Shown here: piece after piece, positions 1-6,643 of the stretch
Numbering within the stretch: position 1 is the stretch's first letter
Layout of the letters: each line of letters starts with the position of its first letter
NCBI GenBank assembly: GCA_041581055.1
Contig: JBFGCT010000195.1
Coordinates: 1 to 7,404, forward strand
Origin: JBFGCT01 sp041581055
GTDB taxonomy: Bacteria; Actinomycetota; Acidimicrobiia; Acidimicrobiales; Ilumatobacteraceae
Direction of reading: 5' to 3'
Length of the DNA: 7,404 nt
Made by a program: the position numbers and the translations under genes
The notes under the pieces: generated by a model
Seen by the model: only the letters and a program-made list of their open reading frames with translations
Database searches by the model: none
What the model was told of the DNA's origin: nothing

Positions 1-2328
1 GTCCTGACCACCGCCAACGCCGCCAAGAAGGTGCGCGAGGGCATGGACTTCTTCCCACTGACGGTCGACGTCGAGGAGCGGGCGTACGCCGCCGGCAAGA
101 TCCCCGGCTCGTTCTTCCGTCGTGAGGGACGTCCGACCGAGGACGCGATCCTCACCTGCCGCCTGACCGACCGGCCGCTGCGCCCGTCGTTCGGCGAGGG
201 TTTCCGCAACGAGACGCAGGTCGTCACCACGGTCATCGGCGCCGACCAGCAGAACCAGCACGACGTGCTGTCGATCAACGCCGCGTCCGCGGCGCTGATG
301 ATCTCGGGCATCCCGTTCGAGGGCCCGATCGGTACCGTCCGCATGGCGTACACCCAGGACGGCGAGTGGATTCCCCACCCGACCTACGAAGAGGCCGAGA
401 ACGGCACCTTCGAGATCGTGATCGCCGGCCGTGAGCTCGACGACGGCGACATCGCCGTGATGATGGTCGAGGCCGGCGGCTCGGAGAACGCGTTCTATTA
501 CTACGAGGACGGCGCCAAGAAGGTCACCGAGGACGTCCTCGCCGACGGCCTCGAGGCCTGCAAGGTCTGGATCAAGGAGTCGATCGCGCTCCAGCGCCAG
601 CTCGTCGCCTCGGTCATCGCCACCCACGGCCCGATCGAGCAGATGGCGTGGACCCCGGTCCTCGACTACACCCCCGAGGTGTTCGAGGCCGTCGAGCGCG
701 TCGCCAGCGAGAAGATGGCCCCCGCCATCCGCATCAGCGCGAAATCCGAGCGCAACGCGGCGATCGACGAGGTCACCGACCACGCGATCGCCGAGCTGTG
801 CGGCGACGACGGCGAGTTCGCCGGCCAGGAGAAGATGGTCAAGGAAGCCGTCCGCTCGCTGATGAAGAAGCTCGTCCGCCGCCGCGTCATCGACGAGGGC
901 GTCCGGATCGACGGGCGCGGCCCGGCCGACCTCCGCGAGGTCACCGCCGAGGTCGGCGTCCTGCCGACCGCCCACGGTTCGAGCCTGTTCCAGCGCGGCG
1001 AGACCCAGGTGATGAACGTCGTCACGCTGGCGATGCCGCGCATGAATCAGATGATCGACTCGCTGTCGCCGCACGACACGAAGCGCTACCTGCACCACTA
1101 CAACATGCCGCCGTGGGCCAACGGCGAGACCGGCCGCGTCGGCTCGCCGAAGCGCCGCGAGATCGGTCACGGCGCCCTCGCCGCCCGTGCGGTGCTGCCG
1201 ACCATCCCGAACCAGGAGGACTTCGCGTACACGCTGCGCCTGGTCTCCGAGGTCATGTCCTCGAACGGCTCGACGTCGATGGCGTCGGTCTGCTCCTCCA
1301 GCCTCGCGCTGATGGACGCCGGCGTGCCGGTGCGCGGCCACGTCTCGGGCATCGCGATGGGCCTCATCTACGAGGACGGCAACTACCTGGCGCTGACCGA
1401 CATCCTCGGCGCCGAGGACGCGATGTGCGACATGGACTTCAAGGTCGCCGGCACCGAGGACGCGATCACCGCCCTCCAGCTCGACACGAAGATCGACGGC
1501 ATCCCCGCCGACGTGCTCACCAAGGCGCTGGCCCAGGCCCGCGACGCCCGGCTGGCAATCATCGAAGTGATGAACAAGGCGATCCCCGAGTCCCGTCCCG
1601 AGGTGGCCGAGACCGCGCCGAAGATCACGACGATCCACATCCCGCTCGACAAGGTCGGCGAGGTCATCGGCCCGAAGGGCAAGGTCATCAACACGATCCA
1701 GCAGGAGACCGGTGCCGACATCGGTGTCGACGACGACGGCGCCCAGGGCATCGTCACGATCGGCGCCGTCGAGGCGTGGCGGATGGAGGAGGCGAAGGCG
1801 GCGATCATGGCGATCGTCGACCCGCCCAAGGCCGAGCTCGACAAGGTCTACATGGGCCGCGTCGTCAACATCACCAAGTTCGGTGCCTTCGTCAACATCC
1901 TGCCCGGCCGTGACGGCCTCGTGCACATCTCCAAGCTCGGCGGCGGCAGGCGCATCAACGCCGTCGAGGACGTGCTCGAGCTCGGTCAGGAGATCGAGGT
2001 CCGCGTCGACGAGATCGACGACAAGGGCAAGGTCAGCCTGCTCCCGGTCGGCGATGTCGGTGGTGACGGTGGCGGCTCGGCCCCGGCTCGCGAGCCGCGG
2101 TCGTCCGCGCCCCGCCCGTCGCGGTCGTCGGATGACTCGTCGTCCGACGGCCGGTCGTCGGCGCCTGCCAACGACTCCGACCTGATCGAAGTCAGCTTCG
2201 AGGACAGCTTCGACGCCGAACTCGCCGGCGAGCTCGGCGACCTCGGCCCGAAGGTCGAGCGCACCGGTGGCGGCGGCGGAAGCCGCCGTGGTGGCGATGG
2301 TGGTGGCGCCCGTCGCCGTCATCGCTGA
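1..2328 (+). CDS. pnp: Polyribonucleotide nucleotidyltransferase (PNPase), 5'-truncated by window edge
   Basis: PNPase degrades RNA 3' to 5' by phosphorolysis, releasing nucleoside diphosphates, and acts as a cytoplasmic trimer. The frame is open from base 1 with no start, and compared with recalled mycobacterial GpsI about fifty N-terminal residues lie outside the window. Counting codons from base 1: the first RNase PH-like domain carries FFRREGRP at 38-45; an alpha-helical linker follows; the second RNase PH core has the phosphate-binding SNGSTSMA at 421-428 and the catalytic D473, D479 and K481 (in EDAMCDMDFK). A KH domain spans about 546-605 with the GxxG loop GPKG at 557-560, and an S1 domain about 617-683. 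All key residues are present, so the enzyme should be active. The last 92 residues form a low-complexity Ser/Arg/Asp/Gly tail with an acidic patch and a Gly/Arg-rich end. dapB follows 17 bp downstream on the same strand. The product call is secure; the start is not visible. Confidence 0.97.
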   Translation, partial: VLTTANAAKKVREGMDFFPLTVDVEERAYAAGKIPGSFFRREGRPTEDAILTCRLTDRPLRPSFGEGFRNETQVVTTVIGADQQNQHDVLSINAASAALMISGIPFEGPIGTVRMAYTQDGEWIPHPTYEEAENGTFEIVIAGRELDDGDIAVMMVEAGGSENAFYYYEDGAKKVTEDVLADGLEACKVWIKESIALQRQLVASVIATHGPIEQMAWTPVLDYTPEVFEAVERVASEKMAPAIRISAKSERNAAIDEVTDHAIAELCGDDGEFAGQEKMVKEAVRSLMKKLVRRRVIDEGVRIDGRGPADLREVTAEVGVLPTAHGSSLFQRGETQVMNVVTLAMPRMNQMIDSLSPHDTKRYLHHYNMPPWANGETGRVGSPKRREIGHGALAARAVLPTIPNQEDFAYTLRLVSEVMSSNGSTSMASVCSSSLALMDAGVPVRGHVSGIAMGLIYEDGNYLALTDILGAEDAMCDMDFKVAGTEDAITALQLDTKIDGIPADVLTKALAQARDARLAIIEVMNKAIPESRPEVAETAPKITTIHIPLDKVGEVIGPKGKVINTIQQETGADIGVDDDGAQGIVTIGAVEAWRMEEAKAAIMAIVDPPKAELDKVYMGRVVNITKFGAFVNILPGRDGLVHISKLGGGRRINAVEDVLELGQEIEVRVDEIDDKGKVSLLPVGDVGGDGGGSAPAREPRSSAPRPSRSSDDSSSDGRSSAPANDSDLIEVSFEDSFDAELAGELGDLGPKVERTGGGGGSRRGGDGGGARRRHR

Positions 2329-2334
2329 CGCACC

Positions 2335-2340
2335 GCAGGA
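2335..2340 (+). promoter_or_regulatory. Ribosome binding site of dapB
   Basis: GCAGGA sits in the 17-bp pnp-dapB gap, with its AGGA core ending 5 nt before the ATG at 2346. It supports that start. No room is left for a separate promoter, so dapB is probably transcribed with pnp. Confidence 0.6.
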
Positions 2341-2345
2341 CTGAC

Positions 2346-3113
2346 ATGACGAGGGTCGGGGTCAGCGGCGCCGCAGGGCGGATGGGTCGAACCGTCTGTG
2401 ATGCGGTGGCCGCGGACCCCGATCTCGCGTTGGTCGCCGCAGTCGACACGCAGGGCGCGGGCGATGTCGTCGCCGGGCTCACGATCGCCGGCGAGCCACA
2501 CGCGTTCGCCGACGCCGACTGTCAGGTCGTCGTCGACTTCACGGTCGCCGAGGCGGCGCGCGCCACGCTGCCGTGGCTCGGCATGCACGGCATGCACGCC
2601 GTCGTCGGCACGACCGGTTTCACCGACACCGACCTCGCGCTGTTCGAGTCGACGTTCGGCGGCACCGGCCCGAACTGCCTGATCGCCCCGAACTTCGCCA
2701 TCTCGGCGGTGCTGATGATGCGCCTCGCGGCCATCGCCGCGCCGTACTTCGACACCGCGGAGATCATCGAGTACCACCACGACCGCAAGATCGACGCGCC
2801 CTCCGGCACGGCGGTCAAGACCGCCGAGCTGATGGCGGAGGCGCGCGACCGGGACTTCGCCCCCGACCCGACCGAGCACGAGGTCTACCCGGGCGCCCGC
2901 GGGGGCGCCGGTCCGCGCAACATCCGGGTTCACGGCGTTCGGATGCGCGGCATGGTCGCCCACCAGGAGGTCGTGCTCGGCGCGACCGGCCAGACGCTGA
3001 CGATTCGCCAGGACAGCTACGACCGCGAGAGCTTCATGCCCGGCGTGCTGCTGGCCTGCAAGAAGATCGCCGAGGTGCCCGGCCTCAGCCGCAGCCTCGA
3101 CCCGTTCCTGTAA
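2346..3113 (+). CDS. dapB: 4-hydroxy-tetrahydrodipicolinate reductase
   Basis: DapB reduces 4-hydroxy-tetrahydrodipicolinate with NAD(P)H to tetrahydrodipicolinate, in the diaminopimelate/lysine pathway that feeds peptidoglycan synthesis; it is a cytoplasmic homotetramer in known cases. The 255-residue length is normal for the family. An N-terminal Rossmann fold shows the nucleotide loop SGAAGRMGR at 7-15 and an acidic residue, D34, ending the second strand. VGTTG at 87-91 and APNFAIS at 114-120 are family motifs. The signature EYHHDRKIDAPSGTA at 142-156 holds the expected catalytic H144 and K148 (equivalent to E. coli H159 and K163) and the substrate-binding SGT. The C-terminal part (VAHQEV, TIRQDSYDRESFMPGVLLA) is also typical. 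ATG 2346 is supported by an RBS 5 nt upstream. Neither dapA nor thyX follows, as they do in many actinobacteria; the next genes are on the opposite strand. Confidence 0.96.
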   Translation: MTRVGVSGAAGRMGRTVCDAVAADPDLALVAAVDTQGAGDVVAGLTIAGEPHAFADADCQVVVDFTVAEAARATLPWLGMHGMHAVVGTTGFTDTDLALFESTFGGTGPNCLIAPNFAISAVLMMRLAAIAAPYFDTAEIIEYHHDRKIDAPSGTAVKTAELMAEARDRDFAPDPTEHEVYPGARGGAGPRNIRVHGVRMRGMVAHQEVVLGATGQTLTIRQDSYDRESFMPGVLLACKKIAEVPGLSRSLDPFL

Positions 3114-3213
3114 GCGTCGCTCGCAGCTCGCTGCGCTCGCCCAGGGCCGTTCAGCGCGCCTGCGAGGTCGACCGCTCGGCGCTCCCGTGCGTCAGATCGC
3201 GTTGAGCGCGGCG
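3114..3213. other. Convergent intergenic junction dapB / tpx
   Basis: This 100-bp stretch separates the stop codons of two convergent genes. It contains a 5-bp GC hairpin (CGCAG, loop CTCG, CTGCG at 3122-3135), an 8-bp palindrome GGTCGACC at 3166-3173, and one copy of a 22-bp tandem duplication at its right end. No hairpin is followed by a T-run on either strand, so I cannot call an intrinsic terminator; termination may be Rho-dependent or use a hairpin without a U-tract. No small gene with a convincing start was seen. Confidence 0.6.
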
Positions 3214-3237
3214 TCAGATCGCGTTGAGCGCGGCGTC
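3189..3237. repeat. 22-bp tandem duplication at the 3' end of tpx
   Basis: Bases 3189-3210 and 3211-3232 are identical 22-mers placed head to tail, and the first five bases of the unit (GCGTC) recur at 3233-3237. Read on the minus strand, the unit encodes the last tpx codons plus the stop (ALNAI, TGA). The inner copy is the gene's true end, and the outer copy is a duplicated pseudo-end just beyond the stop. The tpx reading frame is not disturbed. Confidence 0.9.
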
Positions 3238-3708
3238 GTAATCGGGTTCCTGGGCGATCTCGGGCACGAGCTCGGTGTGCTTGACCGTCCCGTCGGGGCC
3301 GACGACGACGACGGCGCGGGCGAGGACGCCGGCGAGCTTGCCGTCGACCAGGTCGACGCCGTAGTCGGTGCCGAAGTCCGACCGGAACGTCGACGCGGTC
3401 TTCACGTTCTCGATGCCCTCGGCGCCGCAGAAGCGGCCGGCGGCGAACGGCAGGTCCGCCGACACGCACAGCACGACCGTGTCGTCGAGGCCGGCGGCGC
3501 GCTCGTTGAACGTCCGGACGCTCGTCGCGCACGTCGGCGTGTCGACGCTCGGGAAGATGTTGAGCACGACGTTCTTCCCGTCGAAGTCCGACGACGCGAC
3601 GTCGCCGAGATCCGCGCCCGTCAGGGTGTAGGCGGGGGCGGTGGACCCGACAGCGGGGAGTTCGCCGGACGTGTGGACGGGGTTGCCGCCGAGGGTGACT
3701 TGAGCCAT
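3214..3708 (-). CDS. tpx: Thiol peroxidase (Tpx, atypical 2-Cys peroxiredoxin)
   Basis: Tpx reduces hydrogen peroxide and alkyl or lipid hydroperoxides in the cytoplasm, with thioredoxin as the usual electron donor. The 164 residues match the family's usual length of about 165. The start MAQVTLGGNPVH is typical, followed by the thioredoxin-fold core with PSVDTPTC, whose C60 is the peroxidatic cysteine (E. coli C61), and DLPFAAGRFCGAEG, whose C94 is the resolving cysteine (E. coli C95). LARAVVVVGPDGTV and PEIAQEPDYDAAL complete the C-terminal half. Both catalytic cysteines, T57 and the conserved R131 are present, so it should be functional. The ATG at 3708 lacks a strong Shine-Dalgarno; only a weak ACGGG lies immediately upstream. 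The upstream gene on the same strand ends 68 bp away, with a hairpin between, so tpx may have its own promoter. The stop lies inside a 22-bp tandem duplication. Confidence 0.96.
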   Translation of the reverse strand: MAQVTLGGNPVHTSGELPAVGSTAPAYTLTGADLGDVASSDFDGKNVVLNIFPSVDTPTCATSVRTFNERAAGLDDTVVLCVSADLPFAAGRFCGAEGIENVKTASTFRSDFGTDYGVDLVDGKLAGVLARAVVVVGPDGTVKHTELVPEIAQEPDYDAALNAI

Positions 3709-3743
3709 GCCCGTGATTGATAGCAGCCCGTTCCCGAGGCGGC

Positions 3744-3760
3744 CCAACCGGACCGGTCGG
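3744..3760 (-). terminator. Possible hairpin terminator downstream of the membrane-protein gene
   Basis: On the minus strand CCGACCG and CGGTTGG pair over 7 bp (one G-U wobble) around a 3-nt loop, starting 17 nt after the TAA of the membrane-protein gene. The plus-strand RNA would have an A-C mismatch instead, which favours a minus-strand role. There is no U-tract after it, so this is at best a weak or factor-assisted terminator. Confidence 0.3.
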
Positions 3761-3776
3761 TGTCGGCCACCAACGG

Positions 3777-4421
3777 TTACGCGCCGCGGTAGTTGCGGAC
3801 GTTGATCAGCAGCACGAGGGCGATCGAGATGCCGACCGCCCACCACTGGTAGCGGGCGAGGAAGTTGAGGAAGCTGACCAGCTGGCCCTCGAACGTGCGC
3901 GCCAGCCACCACATCCCGAGCAGTCGGCCGGCGATCCCGATGCTGACCAACATGACCAGCTTGTGGGGCGGCGTCTTGTGCACACCGCTGAGCGCGGCCA
4001 CGATGTTCGATCCGGCGAAGATCGGGATGATCGCCCACTGCGCCTTCTCGAAGCCCCGGTTGAACCCGTCGATCGCCTCCTGGGTGACCCCGAGGTACTG
4101 GCGGAACCAGCCGACGGCGACGTCCTTGTATCCGCGCCCGATCAGGTGGCAGACGTAGAACGCCGTCGAGATCCGCACGTAGGCGATGACCACGTACGTC
4201 GTGAGCGAGACGCCCGACGCCAGCGTGAGCGCGAGGTACCGGTTCCGCGACGACAGCATCAGCAGGCCCTCGGGGTTGGTGTTGACCCAGCGGGCCCACA
4301 CCGCGTTGGCGATGTTCGTGCACACGACGAGCCCGGCGAAGGCGACGAGCATGACCGGCGCCCACCACGGGCGGACGTGCGGCGGCTCTTCGACATCGGT
4401 GCTGACGATCTCGCTCTCCAA
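3777..4421 (-). CDS. Multi-pass membrane protein, DedA/VTT-like
   Basis: This is an integral membrane protein of 214 residues if it starts at the TTG at 4421. After a short acidic N-terminus (ESEIVSTDVEE), hydrophobic spans lie near 22-43, 61-82, 126-146, 155-175 and 191-208. The middle (YVCHLIGRGYKD, then a helix, then FAGSNIVAALSGVH and a further span) follows the layout of the DedA/VTT family: Y-x-x-G-R, a linker, and a Gly-containing re-entrant loop. DedA proteins act in lipid and membrane homeostasis, such as polyprenyl-phosphate or phospholipid flipping. The arginine-proline motif usual in that loop is not evident, so the protein is a divergent relative or only an analogue. The start is uncertain. 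A GTG at 4490 would give 237 residues, but it runs through an inverted repeat and adds a low-complexity Gly-rich leader; neither start has a good RBS. The gene is divergent from the acyl-CoA ligase. Confidence 0.62.
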   Translation of the reverse strand: MESEIVSTDVEEPPHVRPWWAPVMLVAFAGLVVCTNIANAVWARWVNTNPEGLLMLSSRNRYLALTLASGVSLTTYVVIAYVRISTAFYVCHLIGRGYKDVAVGWFRQYLGVTQEAIDGFNRGFEKAQWAIIPIFAGSNIVAALSGVHKTPPHKLVMLVSIGIAGRLLGMWWLARTFEGQLVSFLNFLARYQWWAVGISIALVLLINVRNYRGA

Positions 4422-4457
4422 GCCCCCGACGGTATCGGCTCCACCGCCATCCCCCGC

Positions 4458-4503
4458 TTGCGTCGCGATTTCGGAGACCTGTCCGCTCACAATCGCGACG
4501 CAA
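4458..4503. repeat. Perfect 13-bp inverted repeat in the divergent control region
   Basis: TTGCGTCGCGATT (4458-4470) and its exact reverse complement AATCGCGACGCAA (4491-4503) flank a 20-bp spacer. The spacer can itself form a 4-bp stem (CGGA/TCCG, 4472-4475 and 4482-4485), so the whole can fold as a long interrupted hairpin or cruciform. Each arm also contains the palindrome TCGCGA. It lies 27 bp upstream of the ligase ATG and 36 bp upstream of the preferred TTG of the membrane gene, where a shared operator would be expected. A dispersed palindromic repeat element is the main alternative. Confidence 0.85.
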
Positions 4504-4516
4504 ACGGGTGGTGCGC

Positions 4517-4522
4517 TACGTT
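4517..4522 (+). promoter_or_regulatory. Possible -10 element for a leaderless acyl-CoA ligase transcript
   Basis: TACGTT fits the actinobacterial TANNNT -10 pattern and ends 8 nt before the ATG at 4531, which would place transcription initiation at or next to the start codon. No good Shine-Dalgarno precedes that ATG, in keeping with leaderless translation. No convincing -35 hexamer is visible, so this is a weak call. Confidence 0.27.
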
Positions 4523-4530
4523 CGGCAGCC

Positions 4531-6156
4531 ATGAAGGGGCTCATGCAGGACACGCCGCTGGTCATCACCCACCTGTTCGATCGGGCGGAGCGATACTTCG
4601 GGCACAAGACGATCGCGACCGCCACCGGCACCGGTCTGGGGCGCACGACGTACGCCGATTGGGCGGCCCGCACGCGCAAGCTTGGCGGCGTGCTCGACCA
4701 GCTCGGCATCTCGCCGGAGGGCCGGGTGGCGACGTTCGCCTGGAACACCGCGCGCCACCTCGAGCTGTACTTCGCCGCGCCGTGCACCGGGCGCGTGCTG
4801 CACACGCTCAACATCCGCCTGTTCCCCGAGCAGCTGACGTACATCGTCAACCACGCCGACGACGAGGTGATCTTCGTCGACCGCTCGCTCCTCGCGCTGC
4901 TCGCGCCGTTGCTGCCGACGTTCGAGCGGCTGAAGCACCTCGTGATGATGGACGACGGCAAGGGCGACATTCCCGACGACCTCAACGGCCACACGCTCCT
5001 CGACTACGAGGAGCTGCTCGAAGCGGCGAGCCCGGTCGAGTTCGACGTCACCGACGAGCACCGCGCGGCGAGCATGTGCTACACGAGCGGCACCACCGGC
5101 AACCCGAAGGGTGTCGTGTACAGCCATCGCTCGACGTACCTCCACACGTTCGGAGCGATGACCGTCGACAACCTCGGCACCCGCGAGTCCGACGTGATCC
5201 TGCCCGTCGTCCCGATGTTCCACGCCAACGCGTGGGGGCTGGCCCACGCCGCGGTGGCGTCGGGCGCCTCGCTGGTCATGCCCGGGCCCGATCTGTCCGG
5301 GCCGGCGCTCGCCAAGCTGATCGTCGAGGAGCGGGTGACCGTGGCGGCCGGCGTCCCGACGATCTGGATGGCGGTGCTGCCGGAGTTGAAGGGCAAGGAC
5401 ACCTCATCGCTGCGGGCCATCCCGTGCGGCGGGTCGGCGGTTCCGAAGGCGCTCTCGGAGGCCTACCGCGAGCAGACCGGCCTCCCGATCCTCCAGGCCT
5501 GGGGGATGACCGAGACCAGCCCGATCGCGTCGGTCTGCCATCTCGACATCGACCAGAAGTCGCTCCCGCTCGACGAGCAGGCCGAGCTGCGCACCCAGGT
5601 CGGCCGGATCGTGTTCGGCGTCGAGGCCCGAGTCGTCGAGCCCGACTCGAACGCCGAGGTGCCGTGGGACGGCGAGTCGAGCGGCGAGCTCCAATGCCGC
5701 GGCAACTGGATCGCGGCGACGTACTACGACGACGAGCGGGCGGGGGAGAGCTTCACCGACGACGGCTGGCTGCGGACCGGCGACGTCGCCACCGTCGACG
5801 GTCGCGGCCGGATCCGGCTCGTCGACCGCACCAAGGATCTGATCAAGTCGGGCGGCGAGTGGATCAGCTCGGTCGAGCTGGAGAACGAGATCATGGCGCA
5901 CCCGCAGGTCGTCGAGGCGGCGGTCATCGGCGTGCCGCACCCGAAGTGGGGCGAGGCGCCGCTGGCGTGCGTCGTCAAGGCCGAGGGCGCCGAGTTGACC
6001 GAGGCCGACGTGTTGGGCTTCCTCGAGGGCAAGATCGCCAAGTGGCAGCTGCCCAAGGGCGTCGTGTGGATCGACGAGGTGCCCAAGACGAGCGTCGGCA
6101 AGTTCTCCAAGAAGACGTTGCGCGAGCGGTTCGCGCTGCACCTGATGGACGCGTGA
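4531..6156 (+). CDS. Fatty acyl-CoA ligase, AlkK-like (medium/long-chain acyl-CoA synthetase)
   Basis: This is a cytoplasmic ANL-superfamily enzyme: it activates a fatty acid with ATP to the acyl-AMP and transfers the acyl group to CoA, feeding beta-oxidation or lipid synthesis. Length 541 residues, near the roughly 545 of AlkK. The start MKGLMQDTPLVITHLFDRAE matches the conserved family start, which fixes ATG 4531. Motifs seen: phosphate loop YTSGTTGNPKG at 184-194; VVPMFHANAWG after it; adenine/acyl-pocket motif WGMTETSP at 324-331; TGD at 416-418, with D418 expected to bind ribose; hinge-region RTKDLIKSGGEWIS at 433-446; and C-terminal PKTSVGKFSKK at 518-528, with catalytic K524, the usual target of lysine acetylation in this family. 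Overall resemblance is to AlkK-type medium-chain ligases, but chain-length preference cannot be read from sequence. Its stop overlaps the start of the next gene by 3 bases, suggesting translational coupling. Confidence 0.93.
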   Translation: MKGLMQDTPLVITHLFDRAERYFGHKTIATATGTGLGRTTYADWAARTRKLGGVLDQLGISPEGRVATFAWNTARHLELYFAAPCTGRVLHTLNIRLFPEQLTYIVNHADDEVIFVDRSLLALLAPLLPTFERLKHLVMMDDGKGDIPDDLNGHTLLDYEELLEAASPVEFDVTDEHRAASMCYTSGTTGNPKGVVYSHRSTYLHTFGAMTVDNLGTRESDVILPVVPMFHANAWGLAHAAVASGASLVMPGPDLSGPALAKLIVEERVTVAAGVPTIWMAVLPELKGKDTSSLRAIPCGGSAVPKALSEAYREQTGLPILQAWGMTETSPIASVCHLDIDQKSLPLDEQAELRTQVGRIVFGVEARVVEPDSNAEVPWDGESSGELQCRGNWIAATYYDDERAGESFTDDGWLRTGDVATVDGRGRIRLVDRTKDLIKSGGEWISSVELENEIMAHPQVVEAAVIGVPHPKWGEAPLACVVKAEGAELTEADVLGFLEGKIAKWQLPKGVVWIDEVPKTSVGKFSKKTLRERFALHLMDA

Positions 6157-6626
6157 GCGCGGCGAGACGCGCGTCGGTTGTCGTGGCGCTCATCGCCCTC
6201 GCCGGATGTGCCCCCGACGGGCCCGACGTCTACACGGCGCCGCCGACCGAGCCGGTCGCCCCCGCCCCGCCGCGGACGATCCCGCCGCCGACCGAGCCGG
6301 CCCCGGACGCGCCGCCGCCCGAGACGTTCCCACCCAACGGCGAGACGGTCCAGGTGCGCTCGCTCGACAACTCGTATCGCGCCGAGACGATCGAGATCGT
6401 CGCCGGCACCGAGGTGCTGTGGACCAACAACGGCCGCAACGACCACAACGTCCTCCCGGTCGACGAGACGATGACGTGGGGCGTCGACACCGAGGATTTC
6501 GTCCCCGGCGACGAGTACCGGTTCGTGTTCGACACGCCGGGTGTGTTTCCGTACTACTGCTCGATCCACGGCACAAAGGAGGTCGGGATGGTCGGAACGG
6601 TGATCGTTTCGGCGCCCGCGCCTTGA
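6153..6626 (+). CDS. Cupredoxin (blue copper) lipoprotein
   Basis: This is an exported, probably membrane-anchored copper protein of the plastocyanin/azurin class, of 157 residues. The GTG at 6153 overlaps the ligase stop (GTGA) and gives an ideal lipoprotein signal: SAARR, a hydrophobic VVVALIALAG stretch, and lipobox LAGC with lipidated C19. Residues 20-62 are a Pro/Ala/Thr/Glu linker (for example PPTEPVAPAPP and IPPPTEPAPDAPPP) that would hold the domain away from the membrane. The cupredoxin domain spans about 65-153: GTEVLWTNN, then H98 in NDHNV, then YYCSIHG with C136 and H139, then M146 in VGM. H...C-x2-H-x6-M is a complete type 1 copper site, implying electron transfer, though copper storage or delivery is possible. 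The C136 loop spacing resembles plastocyanin-like domains. A beta-helix lipoprotein follows 17 bp downstream, and no oxidase or reductase partner lies in the window. Confidence 0.9.
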   Translation: MSAARRASVVVALIALAGCAPDGPDVYTAPPTEPVAPAPPRTIPPPTEPAPDAPPPETFPPNGETVQVRSLDNSYRAETIEIVAGTEVLWTNNGRNDHNVLPVDETMTWGVDTEDFVPGDEYRFVFDTPGVFPYYCSIHGTKEVGMVGTVIVSAPAP

Positions 6627-6630
6627 CAAG

Positions 6631-6636
6631 AGGAGA
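6631..6636 (+). promoter_or_regulatory. Strong ribosome binding site of the beta-helix lipoprotein
   Basis: AGGAGA ends 7 nt before the ATG at 6644 and is the best Shine-Dalgarno in the window. It settles that start. With only 17 bp after the cupredoxin stop, it suggests a shared transcript with independent, efficient translation. Confidence 0.85.
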
Positions 6637-6643
6637 ATCAACG

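Noticed and set aside
648..1913. Long open frames in other phases over the PNPase gene
   Set aside because: They are Arg/Asp/Pro-rich and domain-free, as expected from GC-biased third positions of the true pnp frame, which has complete catalytic motifs.
3122..3135. Intrinsic terminator after dapB
   Set aside because: The stem is only 5 bp with a 4-nt loop and no T-run follows, so it is not distinguishable from chance pairing in GC-rich DNA.
4482..4493. A 12-nt match (TCCGCTCACAAT) to one half of the E. coli lac operator
   Set aside because: Only one side matches and the symmetric half is absent. It lies across the inverted-repeat spacer and right arm, and the surrounding genes have no sugar link, so coincidence is more likely.
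3717..6152. A very long plus-strand open frame running through the minus-strand membrane gene and the ligase
   Set aside because: Its predicted protein is Arg/Pro/Ala-rich low complexity with no domains until the cupredoxin begins at 6153. It is a high-GC shadow frame of the ligase and of the membrane gene; only its last 157 codons are a gene.
6156..6200. Possible twin-arginine export signal in the cupredoxin (RR at residues 5-6)
   Set aside because: The residues after RR (ASVV) do not fit the consensus with hydrophobic residues at the right positions; an ordinary Sec lipoprotein signal explains the sequence.
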